Below are positions 50,197 through 59,403 of a stretch of 64,000 bases of DNA, piece after piece. A program made the position numbers and the translations under genes. The notes under the pieces were generated by a model. That model ran no database searches. It worked only from the letters and a program-made list of their open reading frames with translations, and was not told the origin of the DNA. The stretch comes from CAKKQX01 sp963734595 (GTDB lineage Bacteria > Pseudomonadota > Gammaproteobacteria > Burkholderiales > SG8-41): NCBI GenBank assembly GCA_963734595.1, contig CAVTHV010000029.1, positions 259,859 through 323,858 of the forward strand, read 5' to 3'. Positions within the stretch are counted from its first letter, which is position 1; each line of letters opens with the position of its first letter.

Positions 50197-51887
50197 ATGT
50201 CCGGCCACACCCTGCCCAAACGAAGCATCCTGATCCTGCTGTTCGCCGTGCTCGCGGTGCTGTGGTTCGGCAACCTCGACTATCGCAAACTGGTCCGCCC
50301 CGACGAAGGCCGCTATGCGGAAATTCCGCGCGAGATGGTCGCGACCGGCGACTGGCTGACGCCGCGCCTGAACGGGATCAAATATTTCGAGAAGCCGCCG
50401 TTGCAGGACCTGGGCGACCGCCGCCGCGTACAAGGCGTTCGGCGAACATGAATGGACCGTCCGGCTGTGGCCGGCGTTGACCGGCTTTGCCGGCGTCGTG
50501 CTCGTATATCTTGTCGGCGCCACCCTGTTCGGCGCGATCGCGGGCTTCTATGCCGCGCTGGTCCTGGCGAGCAGCGTCGGCTATGTGCTGGTGGCCCACA
50601 TCGGCACACTCGACATGGGCGTGACCTTTTTCATGACGCTGACATTGGCCGGGCTTCTGCTCGGCCTGAGAACGGACGCAACGCCCGCCAGCAAGCGGCT
50701 GTGGATCCACGTGGCATGGGCAGCGATGGGATTCGCGATGCTGAGCAAAGGGCTGATGGGAATCGTGCTGCCGGCCATGGTGCTGGGCGCCTACATGATG
50801 GTGGAACGCGATTTCGGCCTGCTGCGCCGCCTCCACATCTGGACAGGCGGCATTCTGTTCCTGGCCATCGCCGCGCCCTGGTTCGTGGCGGTATCGGTCG
50901 TCAACCCGGAGTTCTTCGACTTTTTTTTCATCCACGAGCACCTGCAGCGGTTTCTGACCCCGACCGCCCGCCGCCCCGGCCCGTTGTGGTATTTCGTCCC
51001 GATCCTCGCGCTGACCATCCTGCCGTGGCTCGTTACCCTGTGCAGCGCATTGCCCGCCAGCTGGAAAAAGCGCGGCCCGCAGTCCGGCTTTCAGCCCCGG
51101 CGGCTCCTGTTTTTATGGGCGGTGCTGATCTTCGTCTTTTTCTCGGTGTCGAGCTCCAAGCTGCCGTCGTACATCATGCCGATTTTCCCCGCGCTCGCGC
51201 TGTTGCTGGGAACCTATCTGGCCGAACGACCGGCGACGACGGTGCGCTGGCACCTGGCACCGTTGCTGCCACTCGGTCTCCTCATCATGGCCTTTGCGCC
51301 GCAGGCGGTGCGCTTCGCGAGCGACGAAGTGCCCGTCAAGCTGTACGAGGCCTATGTGCCATGGCTTTTCGCGACCGGCGCGGCGGTGCTGGCTGGGGAC
51401 GGGCTACGCGCTTTACCGCTGCCTGCGCGGCAGCGTGACCCCGGCGCTCGTTGCAGTTTGTTTTTCGAGCCTGACCGCCGGGCAACTGGCGATGATGGGG
51501 CACGACAGCCTGGCACGCGCTTCTTCCGCCTACTATCTGGCGCAGGAAATCAGGCCCTGGCTCAAACCCGGCATTCCGTTTTACAGCGTCGGCACCTATG
51601 AGCAGACGCTGCCGTTTTACATCAAGCGCCCCGTGACCCTGGTTGCGTTCTCGGATGAGATGGCTTATGGTCTCGCCCAGGAGCCACAGCTGTGGCTGCG
51701 CGATTACGCAGAGTTCGAGCGCGCCTGGCGCAGCAGCAGTTACGCGCTGGCGATGATGACGCCGCAAACCTATGCGGAATTCGAAAAAAGCGGTCTGCCC
51801 ATGCAGGTAATCGCCCGCGATACGCGACGGGTTGTCATAAGAACCCTGCCTCAAGCACAATCCGTTACCGGAACCCCGAAGCCATGA
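50197..51887 (+). CDS. ArnT-like glycosyltransferase (GT83/PMT family)
   Basis: 562 residues after two insertions are removed (near 50410 and near 51400, GCT or GCG). Many membrane helices. The first periplasmic loop has the family active-site pattern RPDEGRYAEIPREMVATGDW with the catalytic Asp-Glu pair, then PRLNGIKYFEKPPL. HIGTLDMGVTFFMTLTL and MLSKGLMGIVLP follow. ArnT moves L-Ara4N from undecaprenyl phosphate to lipid A. It opens the arn operon here, with an SMR-type gene overlapping its stop. Confidence 0.88.
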
Positions 51888-52255
51888 ACCCCCTGAGTTT
51901 TTCTCTCGTGCTGTGCGGCGTGCTGCTGAACGCGGCCGCGCAGCTGCTGCTCAAAGCCGGCACCAATGCGGTCGGCGCTTTCGAATTTTCCCGGGATAAC
52001 ATCCTGCCCGTGGGATGGAAACTCGCCTCCGAACCGCATATCATTGGCGGTCTGGCCTGCTACGTGGTCAGCGTCGTCGTCTGGATCATGGCGTTGTCGC
52101 GCGTCGAAGTCAGCATCGCTTACCCGATGCTGTCCATCGGTTACGTGGTCAACGCCATCGCCGCCTGGTACCTGTTCGGCGAAGCGGTGACCGCGATGCG
52201 GATGACGGGCATCGGTTTCATCATCGTCGGTGTTTTCATCGTCGCCCGTAGCTGA
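51884..52255 (+). CDS. SMR-type flippase subunit (ArnE/ArnF-like)
   Basis: 123 residues with four membrane helices. Starts LSFSLVLCGVLLNAAAQLLLKAG and has VVVWIMALSRVEVSIAYPMLSIGYVVNAIAAW, an EmrE-like pattern. In E. coli ArnE and ArnF together flip undecaprenyl-phosphate-L-Ara4N; only one such gene is present here, so it may act as a homodimer. Overlaps the ArnT-like gene by four bases. Confidence 0.8.
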   Translation: MNPLSFSLVLCGVLLNAAAQLLLKAGTNAVGAFEFSRDNILPVGWKLASEPHIIGGLACYVVSVVVWIMALSRVEVSIAYPMLSIGYVVNAIAAWYLFGEAVTAMRMTGIGFIIVGVFIVARS

Positions 52256-52292
52256 ATGGCAAGACCCGTCGCAACAGGTATCGAACAATAAT

Positions 52293-53418
52293 ATGAAATT
52301 TCTGCCCTTCACCCGTCCGACCATAGACGAAGAAACCATCCAGGGCGTAGCCGACGTGCTGCGCTCCGGATGGATCACCAGCGGGCCGCAGGTAGCTCGC
52401 GCTGGAACGGGCGCTGTCGGATTATCTTGGCGGGCGGCCGGTACGGACGCTGACTTCCGCCACCGGCGCGCTCGAGGTCGCGCTGCAAGTGTGCGGCATC
52501 GGCCCTGGCGACGAGGTAATCACGCCTGCCTCCAGTTTCACCGCCACTCCGAACGTCATCCTGCGCGTCGGCGCCCGGCCGGTCTTCGTCGACGTCGACC
52601 TCGACACCCGCAACGTCAATCTCGACCAGGTGGAAAAGGCCATCACCGCAAAAACGAAGGCCATCATGCCGGTGCATTTCGCGGGCCTGCCGGTGGACAT
52701 GGACCGGCTCTACGCGCTGGCACAGAAGCACAAGCTGCGGGTGATCGAAGATGCCGCGCATGCGATCGGCAGCGCGTGGCGCGGACAACAAATCGGCAGC
52801 TTCGGCGATCTGGTCTCGTTCAGCTTCCATCCCAACAAGAACATGACGACGATAGAAGGCGGCGCGCTGTCGTTGCCGGGCAAACCGGAGACCGAGGCGC
52901 TTGAGCTCTATCGCTTTCACGGCATCCGCAAGGATGCGGCGGGCGACCTCGACGTCGTGCTGCCCGGCGGCAAGTACAACCTCACCGATGTCGCGGCGCG
53001 CGTCGGCCTGGGCCAGCTCAAACATCTCGAAGCATTCAATGCCAAGCGCCGCGCGCTGGCGATGCATTACTTCACCCATCTCAAGACCGAGCCGCCGCTG
53101 CTGCTTCCGGCGCGCGGCGACGAAGGCCACAGCTGGCACATGTTTACGCCGCTGCTGCCGCTCGACCGGCTGCGCATCAGCCGTCAACAATTCATCCAGC
53201 TCATGCATGATCGCGGTATCGGCGTCGGCATCCACTATCCGGCCATGCATCTGTTCACGCTCTACCGCAAGTTCGGCCATCGCGAAGGCGACTTTCCCAA
53301 TACCGAGCGCATCGGCCGCGAAACCGTCACGCTGCCGCTGTTCCCCGGCATGGAATTCGCGGACGTGGAACGCGTGTGCCAGGCGGTCGCCGACATCCTT
53401 CTCGAGTCACGATCATGA
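52293..53418 (+). CDS. arnB: UDP-L-Ara4O aminotransferase ArnB
   Basis: 374 residues after one insertion near 52395 is removed (GTA or GTG before CTC). It is a DegT/DnrJ/EryC1-type PLP enzyme: TSATGALEVALQVCGIGPGDEVITP, VIEDAAHAIGSAWRG, and SFHPNKNMTTIEGG with the PLP-binding Lys. It converts UDP-L-Ara4O to UDP-L-Ara4N using glutamate. The next gene arnC overlaps by four bases. Confidence 0.93.
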
Positions 53419-54404
53419 GCGCGCCGCAGCTATCCGTCGTCATCCCGGTCTATAACGAGGAAGCCGGCCTGCAGGCGTTGTTCGACCGCCTCTACCCCGC
53501 CCTGGACGGTCTGGGCACAATTTACGAAATCATTCTGGTCGATGACGGCAGCCGCGACCGCTCCGCGGCGGCGTTGCGGGAACAATACGGGAAAAGACCG
53601 GATGTGACGCGGGTGATCCTGCTCAACGGCAACTATGGCCAGCATCTCGCGATCATGGCCGGTTTCGAACGCTGCCGCGGCGAGGTCATCGTCACGCTCG
53701 ACGCCGACCTGCAGAATCCGCCCGAGGAAATCGGCAAGCTGCTGGCCAAGGTGGCGGAAGGCTACGACTACGTCGGGTCGATCCGCACCGCGCGGCGCGA
53801 CAGCCTGTTCCGCCGCTGGGCCTCGCGGCTGATCAATGCGCTGCGCGAGCGCACCACGCGGATCAAGATGACCGACCAGGGCTGCATGCTGCGCGCTTAC
53901 AGCCGCACCATCGTCAATGCCATCAACAGCTGCCGCGAAGTCAATGTGTTCATCCCGGCGCTCGCCTACACCTTTGCACGGCACCCGACCGAAGTCGAGG
54001 TGCGCCACGAGGATCGCATGGCCGGCGAATCGAAGTACTCGTTCTACCAGCTGGTGCGCCTCAACTTCGATCTCATGACCGGCTTCTCGATCGTGCCGCT
54101 GCAGATGTTCTCGCTGCTGGGCATCGTCGTCTCCCTGCTCTCCATGGCAACCTATGTGATCGTCATCGGCAGCCGCTGGCTGCAATCCGGCAGCCTGTGG
54201 GAAGGACTGCGGGCGATATTCGACCGCGACATCCTGTCGTTCTTCCTGATCGGCATCATGCTGTTCGGCCTGGGGTTGCTGGGTGAATATATCGGCCGGA
54301 TCTACCAGCAGGTGCGGGCGCGGCCACGCTACCTCGTCGCCGCCGTGCTGGAGCGCGACACGCAAACCGGGCCCGAGACCGACCGGCGTGCCGGGTTGTC
54401 ATGA
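53415..54404 (+). CDS. arnC: Undecaprenyl-phosphate L-Ara4FN transferase ArnC
   Basis: 329 residues. A GT2 domain (LSVVIPVYNEEAGL; IILVDDGSRDRS; VIVTLDADLQNPPEEI with the metal-binding DAD) is followed by two C-terminal membrane helices from about residue 235. It places formylated Ara4N on undecaprenyl phosphate at the inner membrane. No indels. Confidence 0.93.
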   Translation: MSAPQLSVVIPVYNEEAGLQALFDRLYPALDGLGTIYEIILVDDGSRDRSAAALREQYGKRPDVTRVILLNGNYGQHLAIMAGFERCRGEVIVTLDADLQNPPEEIGKLLAKVAEGYDYVGSIRTARRDSLFRRWASRLINALRERTTRIKMTDQGCMLRAYSRTIVNAINSCREVNVFIPALAYTFARHPTEVEVRHEDRMAGESKYSFYQLVRLNFDLMTGFSIVPLQMFSLLGIVVSLLSMATYVIVIGSRWLQSGSLWEGLRAIFDRDILSFFLIGIMLFGLGLLGEYIGRIYQQVRARPRYLVAAVLERDTQTGPETDRRAGLS

Positions 54405-54444
54405 CCGCGCCGTGTATTTGCCTATCATGATGAAGGGGTGTGCG
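54401..54444 (+). repeat. Diverged partial copy of the arnA start
   Basis: The 44 bases from the ATG that overlaps the arnC stop (atgaccgcgccgtgtatttg, then cctatcatgatgaaggggtg) match the real start of the formyltransferase gene at 54531-54575 apart from two missing bases and many third-position changes. The 86 bases between (54445-54530) hold GC-rich hairpins (ccggggc / gccccgg and ggtgcg / cgcacc) and no gene. Confidence 0.55.
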
Positions 54445-54530
54445 CCGGGGCACGGTGGGCGCAGCCTTGGTGCGGACACGGCGCACCGCGCCCCGGGCAA
54501 CCGCGCTGTCGTTACCGATCGGATGGCGCG

Positions 54531-55457
54531 ATGACTCGTGCAGTCGTCTTTGCTTATCATGACGTAGGGGTGCGCTGTCTTTCCGTGCTGCTTGCCCACC
54601 ATGTCGAGGTGCCGCTCGTCGTCACGCATCAGGACCATCCCGACGAAAACATCTGGTTTGCAAGCGTCGCCGAACTGGCGCGCCAGCACGACATTCCCGT
54701 GCTTGCGCCGTCAGATCCCCATGCGCCCGAAGTCATCGCGCGCATCCAGGCTATCAGACCGGACTTCCTGTTTTCGTTCTATTACCGTTCCATGCTGAAG
54801 CCGGCCCTGCTGCGCGCGGCCAGCCGCGGCGCTTTCAACATGCATGGCTCCCTGCTGCCCAAGTATCGCGGCCGGGTGCCGGTGAACTGGGCGATCATCC
54901 ATGGCGAGCGCGAGACCGGCGCGACGCTGCACGAGATGGTCGAAAAGCCCGATGCCGGCAGGATCGTCGACCAGCAGGCCGTGCCGATACTGCCGAATGA
55001 CATTGCGGTCGAGGTCTTTCGCAAGGTCACGCTCGCCGCCGAAATCGCGCTCGACCGCTGCCTGCCGGCGCTGCTGGCCGGCAGCGCAAAGTTGTCGCCA
55101 CAGGACCTGTCGCGCGGCGGCTATTTCGGCGCCCGGCGGCCCGAGGATGGCCGCATCGACTGGAGCAAAGACGCCTGGACGATCCACAATCTGATACGCG
55201 CGGTGGCGCCGCCCTATCCCGGGGCTTTTTCGCCAGTCGGCACGCATCAGCTGCGCATACTGCGCACGCTGTTCACCGACCGGAAAACCGCCGGCCCCGG
55301 CGGCGTCAGGCTGTTTGCTGCAGACGGCGGACTGCATCTTCGCTGCGCGGACGGCGTAACATTGAAAGTGCTGGATGCCGGGGTCGACGGACAACCGCTG
55401 ACCACGGAGAATTTTGGCTCGCTGCTCGGCGGCGACTCTATACTGCTAACCCACTGA
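54531..55457 (+). CDS. arnA: UDP-L-Ara4N formyltransferase (ArnA N-terminal half as separate protein)
   Basis: 308 residues, the size of the formyltransferase domain alone. AVVFAYHDVGVRCLSVLLAHHVEVPLVVTHQDHP is a typical start. The catalytic Asn/His/Asp set is in FNMHGSLLPKYRGRVPVNWAIIHGE and EMVEKPDAGRIVDQ. The C-terminal OB-like part is GGYFGARRPEDGRIDW. It formylates UDP-L-Ara4N. In E. coli this is fused to the decarboxylase; here the decarboxylase is the next gene, 15 bases on. Confidence 0.92.
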   Translation: MTRAVVFAYHDVGVRCLSVLLAHHVEVPLVVTHQDHPDENIWFASVAELARQHDIPVLAPSDPHAPEVIARIQAIRPDFLFSFYYRSMLKPALLRAASRGAFNMHGSLLPKYRGRVPVNWAIIHGERETGATLHEMVEKPDAGRIVDQQAVPILPNDIAVEVFRKVTLAAEIALDRCLPALLAGSAKLSPQDLSRGGYFGARRPEDGRIDWSKDAWTIHNLIRAVAPPYPGAFSPVGTHQLRILRTLFTDRKTAGPGGVRLFAADGGLHLRCADGVTLKVLDAGVDGQPLTTENFGSLLGGDSILLTH

Positions 55458-55472
55458 ACGGAACGAATCCCC

Positions 55473-56516
55473 GTGAAAAAAATCCTGATACTCGGCGTCA
55501 ACGGCTTCATCGGCCACCACCTGTCCAAACGCATTCTCGCCGCCACCTCCTGGGACGTGTACGGCATGGACATGGGCACCGAGCGCATCGCCGACCTGCT
55601 CGATGACAAGCGTTTCCATTTCTTCGAAGGCGACATCACGATCAACAAGGAATGGATCGAATACCACATCCGCAAGTGCGACGCGGTGCTGCCGCTGGTG
55701 GCGATCGCGACGCCGGCAACCTACGTCAAGGAACCGCTGCGGGTATTCGAACTCGATTTCGAGGCCAACCTGCCGATCGTGCGGTCGTGCGTCAAACACC
55801 GCAAGCGCCTGATTTTCCCGTCGACGTCCGAAGTCTATGGCATGAGCCGCGACAAGCAGTTCGATCCGGAAACGTCAGAGCTGGTGCTGGGCCCGATCAA
55901 CAAGCCGCGCTGGATCTACTCGTGCGCGAAACAGATGATGGACCGCGTGATTCACGCTTACGGCATGGAACAGGGCCTCGACTACACGCTGTTCCGCCCG
56001 TTCAACTGGATCGGCTCGGGCCTCGACTCGATCAACACCGCGAAGGAAGGCAGTTCCCGCGTGATCACCCAGTTTCTGGGCCATATCGTGCGCGGCGAAA
56101 ACATCAAGCTCGTCGATGGCGGCAGCCAACGGCGGTCGTTTACCTACGTGGACGACGGCATCGATGCGCTGCTCAAAATCATCGAGAACAAGGATCGCAT
56201 CGCCAGCGGCAAAATTTACAACATCGGCAACCCGAAAAACAATTTCTCGATCAAAGAGCTGGCGCAGATGATGCTCGCTCTGGCCAAGACCTATCCCGAG
56301 TACGACAGGAACGCCGGAAAGGTGCGGCTGATCCAGACCACGGCCCAGTCCTATTACGGCAAAGGCTATCAGGACGTGCAGAACCGCGTGCCGAAAATCG
56401 ACCAGACCTGCCGCGATCTCAACTGGCGGCCGCGGGTCACCATGCGCCAGGCGCTGAAGCTGATTTTCGATGCGTACCGCGGCCACACCGCCGAGGCCCG
56501 GCATCTGATGGATTGA
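55473..56516 (+). CDS. UDP-glucuronate oxidative decarboxylase (ArnA C-terminal half)
   Basis: 347 residues. NAD-binding ILGVNGFIGHHLSKRIL, PSTSEVYGMSRDKQFDPETSELVLGPI in pieces, the SDR Tyr-x3-Lys in YSCAKQMMDRV and FRPFNWIGSGLDSI match the ArnA dehydrogenase/decarboxylase domain. It turns UDP-glucuronate into UDP-L-Ara4O. Followed by the convergent ugd gene. No indels. Confidence 0.93.
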   Translation: MKKILILGVNGFIGHHLSKRILAATSWDVYGMDMGTERIADLLDDKRFHFFEGDITINKEWIEYHIRKCDAVLPLVAIATPATYVKEPLRVFELDFEANLPIVRSCVKHRKRLIFPSTSEVYGMSRDKQFDPETSELVLGPINKPRWIYSCAKQMMDRVIHAYGMEQGLDYTLFRPFNWIGSGLDSINTAKEGSSRVITQFLGHIVRGENIKLVDGGSQRRSFTYVDDGIDALLKIIENKDRIASGKIYNIGNPKNNFSIKELAQMMLALAKTYPEYDRNAGKVRLIQTTAQSYYGKGYQDVQNRVPKIDQTCRDLNWRPRVTMRQALKLIFDAYRGHTAEARHLMD

Positions 56517-56521
56517 CCGCC

Positions 56522-56552
56522 CCGCGGCACGGCCTAACGGCCGATGCCGCGG
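56522..56552. terminator. Hairpin between convergent arn decarboxylase and ugd
   Basis: Arms ccgcggca and tgccgcgg with an inner cggcc / ggccg stem around a short loop. It overlaps the last codons of ugd. Likely a two-way terminator, without a T run. Confidence 0.45.
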
Positions 56553-57865
56553 TATTCGAAGCCCTCCGCCGTCACGGCCGCCCTGTCGTATTGGTTGCGC
56601 CCGTCGAAAATCACCTGCTGGCGCATGATCTTTTTCATCAGGTGCAGATCCGGGGCGCGGAAAGGCTTCCATTCCGTCACGAGCGCCAGCGCATCCGCAC
56701 CCTTTAATGCGGCATACTGGTCTTTCGCCAGTTTCAGCGCCCCCGATTTGAACCATGCCTGCGGCAGCATCCGCTGCGCCACTTTCATCGCCACAGGATC
56801 GTACGCACGCACCTGCGCGCCGGCCTCGATGAGTTTCCGGATCAGCACCACCGATGGCGCCTCGCGCATGTCGTCGGTGTTGGGCTTGAATGCCAAGCCC
56901 CACACCCCGATGATCTTGCCCTTCAGCCGGCGGCCGAAACGCTGGCTGATGGCGTTGAAAAGCGCGAGTTTCTGGTTTTCATTGGTTTCTTCGACCGCCT
57001 CCAGGATGCGCGGCTTCAGCTTCGCCTGCCTGCCCTGGTGAATCAGCGACTGCACGTCCTTGGGAAAACACGATCCGCCGTAACCGCAGCCCGCGTAGAT
57101 AAACGAATAGCCGATCCGGCTGTCGGAGCCGATGCCCACGCGCACGTTCTCGACATCCACTCCCAGCCGCTCGCACAGGTTGGCGATTTCATTCATGAAC
57201 GAAATCCGGGTCGCGAGCATCGCGTTCGCCGCGTACTTGGTGAGTTCGGCATCGCGAATGCCCATCGCGATGAAACGTTCATGATTGCGGGTATAGGGAA
57301 TGTACAGCGCGCGCATGAGCTTCACGGCGCGGTCGTTGTCGGTGCCGACCACCACGCGGTCCGGACGCATGAAATCCTCGACCGCGTTGCCTTCCTTCAG
57401 GAATTCCGGATTGCTCGCCACGTCGAAATCGATGTCCACCCTGCGCCTGGCCAGTTCGCGCCTGACCGTGTCGCGGACGCGCTCGACGGTGCCGACCGGC
57501 GCGGTGGATTTGTTCACAATGGTGCAGAATCCTTTGATGCCGCGGCCGATCTCCGTTGCCACCGTCATGATCTGGCTGACATCCGACGATCCGTCCGCTT
57601 GCGGCGGCGTGCCCACGGCAATGAACACGATCTCGGCGCCCGCGAGCGCCTGGGACAGATTCAGTGAAAATGCGAGACGCTTCTGCTGCTGGTTGCGCAG
57701 CACGATTTCCTTCAGGCCCGGCTCGTAGAACGGAATCTCGCCCTTTTTGAGCCGTTTGACTCTGGTAGAATCCTTGTCGACGCACGTTACCTCGTGTCCC
57801 ATTTCGGCGAAACAGGCACCGGTGACCAGTCCGACATAGCCACTACCGATCATGCAGATTTTCAT
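56534..57865 (-). CDS. ugd: UDP-glucose 6-dehydrogenase
   Basis: 443 residues. Starts MKICMIGSGYVGLVTGACFA with the NAD-binding Gly motif. The catalytic Cys is in GCGYGGSCFPKDVQ. VNKSTAPVGT and GLAFKPNTDDMREAPS are standard. It makes UDP-glucuronate, the first substrate of the arn pathway. It is inserted on the opposite strand between the decarboxylase and arnD genes. No indels. Confidence 0.95.
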   Translation of the reverse strand: MKICMIGSGYVGLVTGACFAEMGHEVTCVDKDSTRVKRLKKGEIPFYEPGLKEIVLRNQQQKRLAFSLNLSQALAGAEIVFIAVGTPPQADGSSDVSQIMTVATEIGRGIKGFCTIVNKSTAPVGTVERVRDTVRRELARRRVDIDFDVASNPEFLKEGNAVEDFMRPDRVVVGTDNDRAVKLMRALYIPYTRNHERFIAMGIRDAELTKYAANAMLATRISFMNEIANLCERLGVDVENVRVGIGSDSRIGYSFIYAGCGYGGSCFPKDVQSLIHQGRQAKLKPRILEAVEETNENQKLALFNAISQRFGRRLKGKIIGVWGLAFKPNTDDMREAPSVVLIRKLIEAGAQVRAYDPVAMKVAQRMLPQAWFKSGALKLAKDQYAALKGADALALVTEWKPFRAPDLHLMKKIMRQQVIFDGRNQYDRAAVTAEGFEYRGIGR

Positions 57866-57924
57866 TCATCGCTCTCTAAAATCAGGGTTTGCCAAGTTTA
57901 CCCGCTGGCCGCGTTCATTGAAAC

Positions 57925-58833
57925 ATGAAGCTCGCGCTCAAGATCGACGTTGACACCCACCGCGGCACCCGGGAAGGCGTGCCGCGCCTGCTCGACATCC
58001 TCGCCCGGCATCAGGCCCGCGCGACCTTTCTTTTCAGCCTGGGTCCCGATCATACCGGCCGGGCGGTCAAGCGCGTTTTCAGACGCGGCTTCATGCGAAA
58101 GGTCTCGCGCACGTCGGTCCTCGAGCATTATGGCATCGTCACCCTGCTCTACGGCACGCTGCTGCCCGGACCCGACATCGGCACGCGCAACGCCGAGCTG
58201 ATGCGCAAAGTGCGCGATGCCGGACACGAGGTCGGCATCCACACTTATGACCACGTCAAATGGCAGGATGGCGTCGTCGCCCAGGACGAGGCCTGGACGC
58301 GGCGCGAAATGCTGCGCGCCTGCGAGCGTTTCCAGGAGATTTTCGGTGAGCCCGCCCGCATCCACGGCGCGGCCGGCTGGCAGATGAACCGGCACGCCTA
58401 CCGGCTCACGCAACGCCTGGGTTTTCGCTATTGTTCCGACACCCGCGGCACGCATCCCTTCGTGCCCATCCACAATGCCGAGATTTTCGCCTGCCCCCAG
58501 CTGCCAACTACGCTCCCCACGCTCGACGAGCTGATCGGCGTCGACGGCATCACTGCGGACAACGTGGCAGAGCATGTCCTGGGACTGACCGCGACACCCG
58601 CGCCAGGCGGCCATGTCTATACGCTGCACGCCGAGCTCGAAGGCATGAAACTCGCACCGGTGTTTGAAAAACTTCTGGCGGGCTGGCGCGCGCAGGGTTA
58701 TACGCTGCTGGCGCTGCGCGATTACGCCGAGGGTCTCGACCTGGCGCGACTGCCGCGCCACATCGTGCTGGATGGTGAAATCCCGGGACGCGCCGGTACG
58801 GTCGCGCTCCAGGGCAGGGAATTTCTGGCCTGA
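57925..58833 (+). CDS. arnD: 4-deoxy-4-formamido-L-Ara-P-undecaprenol deformylase ArnD
   Basis: 302 residues of the polysaccharide deacetylase (NodB) fold. KLALKIDVDTHRGTREGVPRLLDIL has the metal and catalytic Asp residues, and EVGIHTYDHVKWQD the metal His. It removes the formyl group before flipping. With ArnT, the SMR protein, ArnB, ArnC, the split ArnA and Ugd, the Ara4N pathway is complete in 50-59 kb. Confidence 0.93.
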   Translation: MKLALKIDVDTHRGTREGVPRLLDILARHQARATFLFSLGPDHTGRAVKRVFRRGFMRKVSRTSVLEHYGIVTLLYGTLLPGPDIGTRNAELMRKVRDAGHEVGIHTYDHVKWQDGVVAQDEAWTRREMLRACERFQEIFGEPARIHGAAGWQMNRHAYRLTQRLGFRYCSDTRGTHPFVPIHNAEIFACPQLPTTLPTLDELIGVDGITADNVAEHVLGLTATPAPGGHVYTLHAELEGMKLAPVFEKLLAGWRAQGYTLLALRDYAEGLDLARLPRHIVLDGEIPGRAGTVALQGREFLA

Positions 58834-58910
58834 GTGCAGCGCTTGCATGCCGCTTTCATTTCAGTCAAGATTAGCGCCAGAGAGTCGAGAACGAGGACAG
58901 CTGCACCCGA

Positions 58911-59369
58911 ATGCTGAACCAGCCTGCACCCGAATTTGAGCTTGCCGCAACCGGCGGCAAGACCTTCCGCCTCTCCAGCGCCCAAGGCAAACCCCTCGTC
59001 CTCTATTTCTACCCCAAAGACAACACGCCGGGTTGCACTTCCGAAGGGCTGCAGTTCCGCGAGCTTTATTCGCAATTCAGCAAACTGGGCTGCGCAATCT
59101 ACGGCGTGTCGCGCGACAGCATCAAGTCCCACGAGAACTTCAAGTCCAAGATGAGTTTCCCGTTCGAACTGCTGAGCGATGCGGACGAGACCGCATGCAA
59201 GCTGTTCGATGTCATCAAGATGAAAAACATGTATGGCAAAAAGGTGCGAGGCATCGTGCGCAGCACTTTTGCGGTCGACGCCCGCGGCATCGTGCGCCGG
59301 GAATGGCGCGCCGTGAAGGTGCCGGGACACGCACAGGAGGTGCTCGAATTTATAAAAACATTAAAATAA
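58911..59369 (+). CDS. bcp: Peroxiredoxin of the BCP/PrxQ family
   Basis: 152 residues. The peroxidatic Cys42 lies in NTPGCTSEGLQFRELY. Position 47, where BCP proteins such as that of E. coli have the resolving Cys, is Leu here, so this is a 1-Cys type or uses another Cys (KLGCAIYG or ETACKLF). YGKKVRGIVRSTFAVD is typical. It reduces peroxides in the cytoplasm. No indels. Confidence 0.9.
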   Translation: MLNQPAPEFELAATGGKTFRLSSAQGKPLVLYFYPKDNTPGCTSEGLQFRELYSQFSKLGCAIYGVSRDSIKSHENFKSKMSFPFELLSDADETACKLFDVIKMKNMYGKKVRGIVRSTFAVDARGIVRREWRAVKVPGHAQEVLEFIKTLK

Positions 59370-59403
59370 TCAACGGATTGCAACAACCGCTCAAGGGAGA
59401 TCC

